This document shows positions 51,605 to 60,222 of a stretch of DNA of 64,000 bases, piece after piece. Origin of the DNA: Amycolatopsis albispora (GTDB lineage: Bacteria; Actinomycetota; Actinomycetes; Mycobacteriales; Pseudonocardiaceae). Made by a program: the position numbers and the translations under genes. The DNA lies in contig NZ_CP015163.1 of the NCBI RefSeq assembly GCF_003312875.1, forward strand, positions 8,928,001-8,992,000, written 5' to 3'. Numbering within the stretch: the stretch's first letter is position 1; each line of letters opens with the position of its first letter. The notes beneath the pieces are model-generated. The model was given only the letters and a program-made list of their open reading frames with translations. It was not told the DNA's origin and ran no database searches.

Positions 51605-52213
51605 GTGTCCGGAGTGAATGGCCAGGTGTGCGATGAGCGTTTGCCGAGCGATGACCGCGCGCCGGGTATGCGCGCTCGGCCGCGTGGTGACCCGGGCGCC
51701 GCTTGGCAGGGCTGTGCACTGGCCTAGCCCGGTGTGTTCCGAGTGGACGGTGGGGCGGGGCGCTTGCCGAGCGGTGTTGGACGAGGTTGTGCGCTGATCT
51801 GGGCTGGGTGTCCGGAGTGAATGGCCGGGTGTGCGATGAGCGTTTGCCGAGCGATGACCGCGCGCCGGGTATGCGCGCTCGGCCGCGTGGTGACCCGGGC
51901 GCCGCTTGGCAGGGCTGTGCACTGGCCTAGCCCGGTGTGTTCCGAGTGGACGGTGGGGCGGGGCGCTTGCCGAGCGGTGTTGGACGAGGTTGTGCGCTGA
52001 TCTGGGCTGGGTGTCCGGAGTGAATGGCCGGGTGTGCGATGAGCGTTTGCCGAGCGAGGACCGCGCGCCGGGTATGCGCGCTCGGCCGTGTGGTGACCCG
52101 GGCGCCGCTTGGCAGGGCTGTGCACTGGCCTAGCCAAGTGTGTCCCGAGTGGACAGTCGGGCGGGGTGCTTGCCGAGCGGCATTAGGCGAGGTTGTGCGC
52201 TGACCCGGGGGCG
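51605..52213. repeat. Three tandem copies of a 203-bp repeat
   Basis: Units start at 51605, 51808 and 52011 with GTGTCCGGAGTGAATGGCC. By eye copies 1 and 2 differ at one position; copy 3 is near-identical for about 125 bp and then diverges. The period is not a multiple of three and no frame runs across units with conserved meaning. Related but degenerate sequence extends back to about 51425. The interval 51423-52233 holds no gene I can support. Confidence 0.85.
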
Positions 52214-52233
52214 GGTGAGTCCAGGGTGGACGG

Positions 52234-53571
52234 TTAGGTGGCGGCGTGTGTCGGGCGTTTGCCGAGGGTGGTTAGGGCGACGCTCAGCGCGCCTGCCGCG
52301 GTCAGGGCCAGGACGCCCGCGTGGAAGCCGCCGGTGGTGCCGGTCCAGGTCAGGGCGCCGATCGCCGGGCCGATCGAGAAGCCCAGCGTGCGTACCAGCG
52401 TGGCCACCCCGCTCGAGGTGCCCAGCAGCGAAGGTGGCGTGTCCTCCAGGATGGCGGCCGAGTTCGGGCCCGCGAACAGGCCGTTCCCCACCCCGACCAC
52501 GGCCAGCGGCCAGGCGACGTCCAGCAGCCCGGCGTCCGGCCCCACCAGCAGCAGGCAGCCCAGTCCGCCCGCCGCGACCACCGTGCCCGCCAGCGCCACC
52601 GGCGCCTTCCCGGCCCGGTCGGCCAGCGCCCCGGCCAGCGGCGAAGTCACCGCCATCGCCGCCGACACGCTCAGCAGCGCCACCCCGATCGTGCTCGGTG
52701 ACGCCCGCAGCACGTCGGCGAACAGGTACGGCACCACGAAGTGCAGCGCCCCGACCCCCGTGGTCACCCCCGCCATCGCGCCCAGCGCGAGTGCGATCTC
52801 CCGTCGGCGCACCAGGGACAGCACCGGCCGGGCCCCGGTCGTCCTTGCCCAGACCGCCGTCAGCATCACGGCCAGCGCCACCAAGCCCGCGCGCAACCCC
52901 GCCGAGGACCCGGCGAAGTGCAGCCCGGAGAACAACGACACCGCCGCCGCACCGAGCACCAGCGCCTCCCGCAGCAACCCGCCGTCCGGCCACGGCAGCC
53001 CGCCGCCACCCGGGATCACCCGCCGCGCCAGCCACAGCGTGACCACCACAATCGGCAGGTTCACCGCGAACACCGACCGCCAGCCGAACGCCTCGGCCAG
53101 CCAGCCACCCGCCACCGGCCCGGCCACCCCGCTCAGCGGGATCAGCGTCAGCACCACACCCATCGCGCGTGCCCGATGCTCCGGCCGCGCGGCCCGCGCC
53201 ACGATCGGCAGGCTGACCACCCCGACCAGGCTGCCGAACACGCCCTGCAGCACCCGCCCGGCCAGCAGCACGCCGAACGACGGCGCCACCGCGATCAGCA
53301 GGCTGGTCACCCCGAACCCCGCGGTCGCCAGCACGAACGCGGGCAGCGGGCCCGCCCGGTCCAGCCACCGCCCGGCGGGCACGCTCAACGCCACCAGCGG
53401 CAGCGAATACGCCAGCAGCACCCACTGCACCGCCGACGGCCGCACCCCGAACTCCTCGCCGATCGACGGCAGCGCGACCGCCACGATCGTCATGTCCAGC
53501 GCGGCCAGCACCACCCCGAGCGCGGCCACGGTGATCGCGCCCCAGCTGGTGCGCTCCACCGGTGCCGTCAC
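52234..53571 (-). CDS. MFS drug exporter (DHA2-like)
   Basis: A 445-aa, 12 to 14-helix transporter. The first helix TVAALGVVLAALDMTIVAVALPSIGEEFG carries the LDxTIVNVALP-type motif D1 of the DHA2 (EmrB/QacA) drug:H+ antiporters, and motif C-like PIVARAARPEHRARAMGVV and GVAGPVAGGWLAEAFGWRSVFAVNLP follow. GTG 53571 overlaps the TGA of the FMN-reductase gene (GTGA), so the two are co-translated. Drug unknown. Confidence 0.88.
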   Translation of the reverse strand: MTAPVERTSWGAITVAALGVVLAALDMTIVAVALPSIGEEFGVRPSAVQWVLLAYSLPLVALSVPAGRWLDRAGPLPAFVLATAGFGVTSLLIAVAPSFGVLLAGRVLQGVFGSLVGVVSLPIVARAARPEHRARAMGVVLTLIPLSGVAGPVAGGWLAEAFGWRSVFAVNLPIVVVTLWLARRVIPGGGGLPWPDGGLLREALVLGAAAVSLFSGLHFAGSSAGLRAGLVALAVMLTAVWARTTGARPVLSLVRRREIALALGAMAGVTTGVGALHFVVPYLFADVLRASPSTIGVALLSVSAAMAVTSPLAGALADRAGKAPVALAGTVVAAGGLGCLLLVGPDAGLLDVAWPLAVVGVGNGLFAGPNSAAILEDTPPSLLGTSSGVATLVRTLGFSIGPAIGALTWTGTTGGFHAGVLALTAAGALSVALTTLGKRPTHAAT

Positions 53572-54134
53572 GCGAACGCACCCAGCCGGATCCGGTCGCG
53601 CAGGCCGTGCAGCAGGCTGCTCAGCCCGCGCCGCAGGTCGTGGTCGAGCAGCCGGTCGTCCTCGTCCAGCTGCCGAGCCACCCGGCCGACCGGCAGCGTG
53701 CTGTCGAGCACCTCGGCACCGGCGAGCTTGAGCACCTTCCGCAGTTCGTCCTGCGCCCACGCGGCGCCGTGCACGCCGTTGCTCGCGCCGATCACCGCGG
53801 CTGGCTTGCCGGTCAGCACGCCTGCGCCGTACGGGCGCGACGCCCAGTCCAGCGCGTTCTTCAGCTGGCCGGGGATCGAGCCGTTGTACTCCGGTGTCGC
53901 GAAGAGCAGCCCGTCGGCCTCCGCGATGGCCCGCCGCAGCTCGGCCACCCCGGCCGGCTCCGGGCCCGCTTCGGCGTCCTCGTCGAACGGCGGGACCAGG
54001 CTCAGCCCGCCCCAGCGGTGCAGTTCCAGCCCACGCGGCAGCTCGTAGCTCGCCGCGGTGAGCAGCCTGCCGTTGAACGAGCCCTCACGCAGACTGCCCG
54101 CGATGCCCAGGATCCTGACCCCAGTGGCGCCCAT
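53568..54134 (-). CDS. NADPH-dependent FMN reductase
   Basis: A 188-aa flavodoxin-fold reductase: VRILGIAGSLREGSFNGRLLTAAS (FMN phosphate loop), DGLLFATPEYNGSIPGQLKNALDWASR (the family signature), and GKPAAVIGASNGVHGAAWAQDELRKVL. It supplies reduced FMN or reduces quinones, azo compounds or chromate. It is in an operon with the MFS exporter (4-bp overlap), suggesting a role in handling a toxic electrophile that is also exported. ATG 54134. Confidence 0.9.
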   Translation of the reverse strand: MGATGVRILGIAGSLREGSFNGRLLTAASYELPRGLELHRWGGLSLVPPFDEDAEAGPEPAGVAELRRAIAEADGLLFATPEYNGSIPGQLKNALDWASRPYGAGVLTGKPAAVIGASNGVHGAAWAQDELRKVLKLAGAEVLDSTLPVGRVARQLDEDDRLLDHDLRRGLSSLLHGLRDRIRLGAFA

Positions 54135-54260
54135 CTTGTCCTCCCGATTCCCCGGGGCCGGTGGTTCCGGCCCGCTGGAATCGAGGTTCGCGATAAGGCA
54201 CCCCGGCGCACATGAGGCACCAGCCCTATTTGCCTGCCTAAGGCGGGGATGCTGCCTAAG

Positions 54261-57155
54261 TCAGTCGAACAGGCCGAGCTGGTTGGCGGTGGCGGCGGCC
54301 TCCACGCGGTTGGCCACGCCGAGCTTGCCGAGAATGTTCGACACGTGCACGCTGGCCGTCTTCGCCGAGATGAACAGCTCGTCGGCGATCTCCCGGTTGG
54401 CCTTGCCCGCCGTCACCAGGCGCAGGATCTCCAGCTCACGCGGGGTCAGCCCGAGCCGGGTGTGCCCGTTGCCCAGCGGCTCCGGCGTGCCGGGCACCAC
54501 CTGGATGCGGGCCCGCCTGGCCAGGTCGGCGACGCGGTCGCGCAGCGGTTTCGCGCCCAGCTGCCCGGCCAGCCCGTAGGCCTCGCGCAGCAGTTCGGTG
54601 GCGGCTTCGCGGTCGCCGTCGGTGGTGATCGCGGCTGCCGCCGCGCCGAGACAGGCCTGCGCGAGCCGCAGCGGCTGGCCGAGTTCACGCCAGGCCGCGG
54701 TCGCCGCGTCCCAGTCGCCGCGCTCACCGCTGAGGTGGGCGTCGAACAGCCGGGAGAAGGCGTGCTGCACCGGACCGGCGACCGGCAGTTCCGCGGCAAT
54801 GCGGCGCAGCCGGGTGAGCAGTTCGGTGCCGCGCCAGGACGGGTCGTGGTCGGCGAGCCTGCTGCCCAGCACCAGCAACGGCCAGAGCAGCCTGCCCGCC
54901 GCGTTCAGCTGCGGATGCGTGAGCGCGCGTTCGAGCACGGTCCGCGCTTCGCCGTACCGGCCCTGCGTCAGGCGCAGCTCGGTTTCCAGGCGTGCCACCA
55001 GGAACGGGTCCAGGTTGAACCGGACGTCCTCGCCGTACTGCTCGTGCGCGCGAGCGAGCAGCCGCTCCGGCAGTTCGGCATCACCGCGGTGCAGCGCGAT
55101 GTATCCCTTGAGGCACAACAGGTGTTCGCGGAACGCGGGCGCGGGGGAGAGGTCGAGCGCCTGCTCGAGCACGGTCATCGCCTCGTCCCAGCGGCCGCCG
55201 TCGATCATCGCGCCGGCCAGGTCGAGGCTGTGCTGCGCACCGGCCGCGCGGCGCAGCCCGGCCTCCTGTGCCACCGCCAATCCGTGGCGTGCCTTGGCTT
55301 CCGCCTCGGCCAGCCTGCCGAACGCCCGCAGCAGCGAGGATTCCGCGTGGATGGCCCGCAGCCGGACCCGGTGCTCGCCCAGCGTTTCGGCGATCGCCCC
55401 GGCGCGCTTGAGCCGTGGCAGCTGCTCTTCGAGATCACCGAGCCGCGCGTCGAGCACGGCGAGCGTGATCAGCGCGGAGGCCTCGGCGGACCGTTCCCCG
55501 TTGCGGCAGGCCGAATCGAGCGCGGCCTCGGCCGCGTCGCGGGCCTCGTCGGCACGGGGGATTTCCATCAGGCGCGCGGCGTAGGAGTTCAGCAGGTGCC
55601 CGCGCGCGGGGTGGTCCTCGGGCACCAGCCGGATCGCTTCGCGGTGGTCCTCCAGCGCGCCGGGCTGGCCCAGCTGGGCCCGCAACCGCGCGCGCTGGTC
55701 GAGCAGGGTGGCCGCGCGCACGCGCTGCGCGTCGCGGTCGATCTCGGCCAGCGCCATCGTGGCGAAGCGCTCGCCGTTGACGTTGTCCCCGGCCCGGCTT
55801 GCCGCTTCCACGGCCTGCTCCAGCACGGTCGCGTACTCGACGCCACCGAGTTCGCAGCACGGGTCGGGTACCAGCGGCCACAGTTCCCGTACGCGGTCGA
55901 GCATGCGGACCTGCTCGGCGTAGGCGAGCAGCCGCTGCGCCTCACCCGCGGCCTGCCAGGCCGCGCAGATCGCACTGCGGAAATCGCCCGCGCGGTACAG
56001 GTGCTGCGCGAGTTCGGTGATCGACGGGGCACCCGCCGACAGGCCGGGGTCCGCGCGCATGGCCTCGGCGTACCGCGCGTGCAGGGCACGCCGTTCTCCC
56101 GGCATCAGCCCGGCGGTGGCCGCCTCGCCGATGAGCGCGTGCCGGAAGCGGTAGCCCTCGCCCTCGATGACCAGCACGTTCGCGTCTACCGCGGCACGCA
56201 CGGCGGCGGACAGCGCCCGCTCGTCGAGTTCGGCGACCTCGCTCAGCAGCGCGTGGCAGACGGTGACCTCGCTCAGCCCGATCAGCCCGGCGACGTAGGC
56301 GGCGTCCGGCGGCAGCCGGTCGATCCGGGACGACAGCAGGTCCTCCAGCGACGCGGGCAGGTCGGCCGTGCCCTCGCAGGCGTTCTGGCAGTCCAGCATC
56401 GCTTCGACGAACAGCGGATTGCCTTCGCTGCGCTGGAAAACCTCGCTGACCAGCTCCGGATCCGGTTCGCGGTCGAGGATGTGGCGCACCAGCCGGACCA
56501 CTTCGCGCTTGCCGAGCCTGCCCAGCTCGAGCCGGTCCACCCACGGCACCCGGGTCAGCTCGGCCAGCAGCGGCCGCAGCGGGTGCGCCCGGTTCAGCTC
56601 CTCGGACCGGTGGGTCACCACGATCATCGAGCCGGGCACCGCGCCCTGGTTGCGCACCAGGAACTCGAGCAGGTCGCGACTGGACCGGTCGGCCCAGTGC
56701 GCGTCCTCGATGACCAGCACCACCGGCCGTTCGGCGGCGAGCCCGGCGAGCAGCGCGAGCACGCCTTCGAACAGCCGCGGGCGCGCGTCGTCGCCGAGCG
56801 GGGCCTGCCCGCGGGCGGCGCCGGGCAGCAGCGGCGCGAGCGCGGCCTTGTCCGGCAGCAGCCGGTCGAACACATCCGGGCCGGCGGCCGTGGCCAGCCC
56901 GCGCAGGGCGGCGACAAAGGGCGCGAACGGCAGGCCGTCCGCGCCGAGTTCGACGCAGCAGCCGGAGAGCACGGTCGCCTTCGCGCCCGCGCGGTCGGTG
57001 AACTCCGCCACCAGCCGGGACTTGCCGATCCCGGCCTCACCGCCGACGAGCAGGGTGGCCAGGCCCCCACCGGCGACCCGGTCGAAGGCATCGGCCACCC
57101 TGCTCGTCTCGCTGTCGCGCCCGACCAGCACCGGGCTCACCACTTGGAGGCTCAT
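54261..57155 (-). CDS. LAL-type LuxR regulator (large ATP-binding)
   Basis: A 964-aa regulator. The N-terminal AAA/STAND ATPase has Walker A VGGEAGIGKSRLV (37-49) and Walker B PVVLVIEDAHWAD; a long TPR-like helical middle spans about 300-880; and a C-terminal LuxR HTH ends it (LTPRELEILRLVTAGKANREIADELFISAKTASVHVSNILGKLGVANRVEAA). LAL proteins are typical activators of secondary-metabolite or sugar-use genes in actinomycetes, and here no biosynthetic cluster is in view. ATG 57155. The target is unknown. Confidence 0.92.
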   Translation of the reverse strand: MSLQVVSPVLVGRDSETSRVADAFDRVAGGGLATLLVGGEAGIGKSRLVAEFTDRAGAKATVLSGCCVELGADGLPFAPFVAALRGLATAAGPDVFDRLLPDKAALAPLLPGAARGQAPLGDDARPRLFEGVLALLAGLAAERPVVLVIEDAHWADRSSRDLLEFLVRNQGAVPGSMIVVTHRSEELNRAHPLRPLLAELTRVPWVDRLELGRLGKREVVRLVRHILDREPDPELVSEVFQRSEGNPLFVEAMLDCQNACEGTADLPASLEDLLSSRIDRLPPDAAYVAGLIGLSEVTVCHALLSEVAELDERALSAAVRAAVDANVLVIEGEGYRFRHALIGEAATAGLMPGERRALHARYAEAMRADPGLSAGAPSITELAQHLYRAGDFRSAICAAWQAAGEAQRLLAYAEQVRMLDRVRELWPLVPDPCCELGGVEYATVLEQAVEAASRAGDNVNGERFATMALAEIDRDAQRVRAATLLDQRARLRAQLGQPGALEDHREAIRLVPEDHPARGHLLNSYAARLMEIPRADEARDAAEAALDSACRNGERSAEASALITLAVLDARLGDLEEQLPRLKRAGAIAETLGEHRVRLRAIHAESSLLRAFGRLAEAEAKARHGLAVAQEAGLRRAAGAQHSLDLAGAMIDGGRWDEAMTVLEQALDLSPAPAFREHLLCLKGYIALHRGDAELPERLLARAHEQYGEDVRFNLDPFLVARLETELRLTQGRYGEARTVLERALTHPQLNAAGRLLWPLLVLGSRLADHDPSWRGTELLTRLRRIAAELPVAGPVQHAFSRLFDAHLSGERGDWDAATAAWRELGQPLRLAQACLGAAAAAITTDGDREAATELLREAYGLAGQLGAKPLRDRVADLARRARIQVVPGTPEPLGNGHTRLGLTPRELEILRLVTAGKANREIADELFISAKTASVHVSNILGKLGVANRVEAAATANQLGLFD

Positions 57156-57197
57156 TTGCCCCCGAGTTTATCGCCGCATCGGGTGATCGGCGCCGCT

Positions 57198-58142
57198 TCA
57201 CGTCCCCGCGCTGGTCACCACCGCGTCGCCGGAGCCCGTGCGCATCCGCGCCCGCACCGCGGCCGGCTCCTCCGGCGGGGTTTCGCGCACCGGCAGCTCG
57301 CTCGACACGCGCCCGGAAACGGTGGACACGTCGACCTCCGCGATCACCCCGGAAGCCACGCCGAACCGGATCTCGCCGGAGCCGGTGTTCAGCTCCATCG
57401 AGCCGGATTTCGCCTCGGCCACGGTGAGGTCGCCGCTGCCGCTGCGGACCATCACGTCCCCGGCGACCGCGCCGAGCCAGATGTCGCCGGTGCCGGTGAC
57501 CACGGTGGCCGAACCGGACGGCGCGGCCAGCCGCACCGCGCCGCTGCCCGAGCGGACCTGCAGCCCGTACGTGGTCGGCCCGAGCTGGATCTCGCCCGAG
57601 CCGGTGCGCACGTTGGCCGCGGCCTTGGTCTCGCCGAGCGAGACGTCACCCGATCCGGTGGAGATGTTGGCGCGTCCGGCGGTGCCGGTGACCGTCACGT
57701 CGGCGGCACCCGCGCGGATGCCCAGGTGCGAACCGCGTGGCGCGTGCACGACCACGTGCAGCGGCACCTTGCGCAGCGGCAGCGCCTTGGGTCCGCGCAC
57801 GATGACCTGGTCGCCGACCTGCTCGATGCGGGACTGGCGCACGGCCTCGGCCGGTGAGCCGAGGATGTCGGTGTCGAACTGGTCGCCGAAGCGCTCGGTG
57901 ACCCAGCTCAGCACCGCGTTCACGCCGTCGGCCCACGGTGCCTGCGCGCTCGGTTCATGGCGCAGCTCGACGATGGCTTCGGCTTCGGTTTCGGCTTCGG
58001 CGTCGGTCAGCACGATCTCGACGCGCCCGACGGTGATGCTGACATCCAGCTCGATGGGGCCGGTGGCGGCGAAGTTCCCGGTGCGCACGAGCTGCTCGTC
58101 CGGCTGTTCCTGCGGGCCTTCGCCCGTCACTCCGGCGCTCAT
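57198..58142 (-). CDS. DUF4097 beta-repeat protein
   Basis: A 314-aa protein of the DUF4097 (putative adhesin) family. Residues about 130-290 hold at least six repeats of the form x-T/S-G-S/T-G-D/E-h-x-h-G (ISTGSGDVSLG, VRTGSGEIQLG, VRSGSGAVRLA, VVTGTGDIWLG, VRSGSGDLTVA, LNTGSGEIRFG) spaced 18-20 residues, predicting a right-handed beta-helix. No signal peptide is visible, so it is probably cytosolic. Its ATG overlaps the TGA of the RHH gene (ATGA). Confidence 0.85.
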   Translation of the reverse strand: MSAGVTGEGPQEQPDEQLVRTGNFAATGPIELDVSITVGRVEIVLTDAEAETEAEAIVELRHEPSAQAPWADGVNAVLSWVTERFGDQFDTDILGSPAEAVRQSRIEQVGDQVIVRGPKALPLRKVPLHVVVHAPRGSHLGIRAGAADVTVTGTAGRANISTGSGDVSLGETKAAANVRTGSGEIQLGPTTYGLQVRSGSGAVRLAAPSGSATVVTGTGDIWLGAVAGDVMVRSGSGDLTVAEAKSGSMELNTGSGEIRFGVASGVIAEVDVSTVSGRVSSELPVRETPPEEPAAVRARMRTGSGDAVVTSAGT

Positions 58143-58675
58143 CAGCCCTGCACCCAGCCGTGCATGCGGGTGCCGCTGTTCGGCCCGCGCCGCTGCTCAC
58201 CCTGCTCGAACGGGGCCTTGCCCTGGAGCGCGCCCTGCACGGCCTGGGTGACGAAGGTGTTCAGCGAGACGCCCTGCGAGGCCGCCGCTCGCTCGGCCTG
58301 GTTCTTCACCTGGTCGAACAGCCGCAGCGTCATCCGGCTGATCTCCCCGCTGTCGAACGGCATCTTGTTCTCGGGCTTGGGTTCGCGCGGTTTCTCGGCG
58401 GCGGGCTCGCTCTCGGTCTTGGCACCGGCGGAGCTGGTGCCGGTGACCACCACGCGCACGTCGCGGCCGTCGAGCCGGACGTCGACCAGGTAGTCGGGCT
58501 GGTTGGCGGTGACCTCGGCGGCGAGGTCGGCGAGCGCGTTCATCAGCGCCAGCCGCATGGCCGGTTCGAGGGCGGCGGCGAGCACCGCGGCGGTCTGCCG
58601 CGTCTGCTCGTCACCCGCCGAGGCCGCGGTGGCGAGGTCCTCGCGGAGGCTGGAGATGTACGTCGTCAGGTCCAT
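58142..58675 (-). CDS. HicB/Arc-like ribbon-helix-helix protein
   Basis: A 177-aa protein whose C-terminal half has a ribbon-helix-helix motif: SRMTLRLFDQVKNQAERAAASQGVSLNTFVTQAVQGAL. The N-terminal half is an alpha/beta domain (LREDLATAASAGDEQTRQ ... YLVDVRLDGRDVRVVVTG) similar to HicB-type antitoxins. It is translationally coupled to the DUF4097 gene, a pairing that is conserved in actinomycetes. It may autoregulate the operon. ATG 58675. Confidence 0.82.
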   Translation of the reverse strand: MDLTTYISSLREDLATAASAGDEQTRQTAAVLAAALEPAMRLALMNALADLAAEVTANQPDYLVDVRLDGRDVRVVVTGTSSAGAKTESEPAAEKPREPKPENKMPFDSGEISRMTLRLFDQVKNQAERAAASQGVSLNTFVTQAVQGALQGKAPFEQGEQRRGPNSGTRMHGWVQG

Positions 58676-58761
58676 GACACCACTGTGACGTCATTCGTGG
58701 TGTCTTTCAAGGCGATCGCGACATCATCAGTGACATCCCCCAGTCGCCCCCTAGTGGCGGG

Positions 58762-58927
58762 CTAGGCGCTGCCCGGTGAGTCACGGTCGCGGTCTTCGCG
58801 CCCAGGCGGCCCCTGGCGGCACGGGCGGATCGGCCGAGTACGGCCAGTACGAGGCCGACCCGCCCGCACCGCCAGGAACCACCTGGATCACGAAGCCCAT
58901 CGACCAGACTCACCGGGCAGCGCCTAG
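58762..58927. mobile_element. MITE-like palindromic element upstream of thyX
   Basis: Perfect 21-bp terminal inverted repeats starting CTAGGCGCTGCCCGGTGAGT (58762-58782 and complement at 58907-58927). The interior is also self-complementary (CCTGGCGG/CCGCCAGG and CGGGCGG/CCGCCCG pairs), making one long imperfect hairpin with arms of about 80 nt. If the ends are placed at GGCGCTG, a TA dinucleotide flanks both sides. No transposase is inside. It fills most of the gap between divergent RHH and thyX genes. Confidence 0.65.
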
Positions 58928-58971
58928 GCTGCCGGAGGATCGGCGGGGAGCGCGAAACGAGGGAGCGGAAC

Positions 58972-59724
58972 GTGGCCGGAACGCTGGCACCCAGGGTGCA
59001 GTTGATCGCGAAGACGGAGTTCTTCCCGCCCGACGACGTGCCGTGGTCCACCGACGCCGACGGCGGCGAGGCGCTCGCCGAGTTCGCCGGCCGGGCCTGC
59101 TACCAGTCCTGGAAGAAGCCGAACCCGAAAACCGCGACCAACGCCGGCTATCTCGACCACATCATCGAGGTGGGCCACCTGTCGGTGCTGGAGCACGGCT
59201 CGGTGACCTTCTACCTGACCGGCATCTCGCGCTCGCTGACCCACGAGCTGATCCGTCACCGGCACTTCTCCTACTCGCAGCTCTCGCAGCGGTACGTGCC
59301 CGAGCGCGACGCGGCCTTCGTCGAGCCCGACGTGATTCGCGAAGACCCGGAACTGCACGAGAAGTTCGTCGCCGCGACGCAGGCCAGCGCGGACGCCTAC
59401 AACGAACTGCTGGCCGGTCTCGAGAAGAAGTTCGCCGACGCGCCGAGTGCCACGCTGCGTCGCAAGCAGGCGCGCCAGGCCGCGCGGTCGGTGCTGCCGA
59501 ACGCCACCGAAACGCGGATCGTGGTGACCGGCAACTACCGGGCGTGGCGGCACTTCGTCGCCATGCGGGCCACCGAGCACGCCGACGTGGAGATCCGCGC
59601 GCTGGCCGTGGAATGCCTGCGGCAGCTGCAGAAGGCGGCGGCGAACGTGTTCGCCGACTTCACCATCTCGACGCTGCCCGACGGTACCGAGATCGCCACC
59701 AGCCCGAAGGTTCTCGAGGGCTGA
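58972..59724 (+). CDS. thyX: Flavin-dependent thymidylate synthase ThyX
   Basis: A 250-aa FAD-dependent thymidylate synthase. The ThyX motif RHRx7SxR is present as [13 protein letters not shown] (95-107); [11 protein letters not shown] and [21 protein letters not shown] are further family marks. It makes dTMP from dUMP using methylene-tetrahydrofolate and NADPH. GTG 58972 follows GGGAG. Position between dapB and dapA matches many actinobacteria. The MITE-like hairpin ends 45 bp before the start. Confidence 0.96.
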   Translation: MAGTLAPRVQLIAKTEFFPPDDVPWSTDADGGEALAEFAGRACYQSWKKPNPKTATNAGYLDHIIEVGHLSVLEHGSVTFYLTGISRSLTHELIRHRHFSYSQLSQRYVPERDAAFVEPDVIREDPELHEKFVAATQASADAYNELLAGLEKKFADAPSATLRRKQARQAARSVLPNATETRIVVTGNYRAWRHFVAMRATEHADVEIRALAVECLRQLQKAAANVFADFTISTLPDGTEIATSPKVLEG

Positions 59725-59728
59725 TCCC

Positions 59729-60121
59729 GTGCGCCGACTCGTCATCGACGTCCAGCCGCTGGAGTACGCGGTCGCCAGGCTGGAACCGGACCAGGCCGTG
59801 CCGTCCGAGCTGTTCTCCCACCCGGGGCAGGTGCTGGTCTCGGTGACCAGGACGCAGCGCGAGGTGTCGATCATCTGCCCGGTGAAGTTCGCGCCGGAGG
59901 GCGCGCGGGTGGAGGCCGACTGGCGGCTGCTGTCGGTGCGCGGGCCGCTGGCCTTCACGCTGACCGGCATCATCGCCGCGCTGGCCAGCGAGCTGGCCGC
60001 GGCCGGGGTGGCGCTGTTCACCCTGTCCACCTTCGAAACCGATCACGTGCTGGTGAAGTCCGACGACCTGACCAGGGCGATCGACGCGCTCCAGTCGGCC
60101 GGGCACGACGTCTGCATGTAG
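59729..60121 (+). CDS. ACT-domain protein (CASTOR-like)
   Basis: A 130-aa small ligand-binding protein: LVIDVQPLEYAVARLEPDQAVPSELFSHPGQVLVSVTRTQREVSIICPV ... WRLLSVRGPLAFTLTGIIAALASELAAAGVALFTLSTFETDHVLVKSDDLTRAIDALQSAGH. This is the ACT/CASTOR pattern of amino-acid sensors. It follows thyX by 4 bp and is likely co-transcribed. The ligand is unknown. Confidence 0.8.
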   Translation: MRRLVIDVQPLEYAVARLEPDQAVPSELFSHPGQVLVSVTRTQREVSIICPVKFAPEGARVEADWRLLSVRGPLAFTLTGIIAALASELAAAGVALFTLSTFETDHVLVKSDDLTRAIDALQSAGHDVCM

Positions 60122-60172
60122 CGCCCCGCTGGGAGCCCGGTCACAACCGTTACGGCGGTATGTACACCGATG

Positions 60173-60208
60173 TTCGGCATGCCTAAAATTCAAGTTGGCC
60201 CACTTGAA
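60173..60208. promoter_or_regulatory. DtxR/MntR-type box plus adjacent inverted repeat upstream of mntH
   Basis: TTCGGCATGCCTAA (60173-60186) matches the TTNGGNNNNCCNAA pattern of actinobacterial DtxR-family metal boxes. Directly after it TTCAAGT (60189-60195) and ACTTGAA (60202-60208) are perfect inverted repeats ending 2 bp before the CGGAGG ribosome site. Manganese (or iron) repression of the transporter is the expected outcome. Confidence 0.6.
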
Positions 60209-60222
60209 ACCGGAGGTATGTC

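Noticed and set aside
51182-51922. 246-aa minus-strand frame across the tandem repeats
   Set aside because: It runs under the ycaQ-like gene end and repeats a His/Arg/Pro-rich translation that depends on an out-of-frame tandem unit.
51605-52213. CRISPR array
   Set aside because: Units are 203 bp and contiguous, without unique spacers or cas genes.
54249-57857. 1202-aa plus-strand frame opposite the LAL gene
   Set aside because: Low-complexity antisense translation; it crosses the LAL gene and part of DUF4097, both well supported on the other strand.
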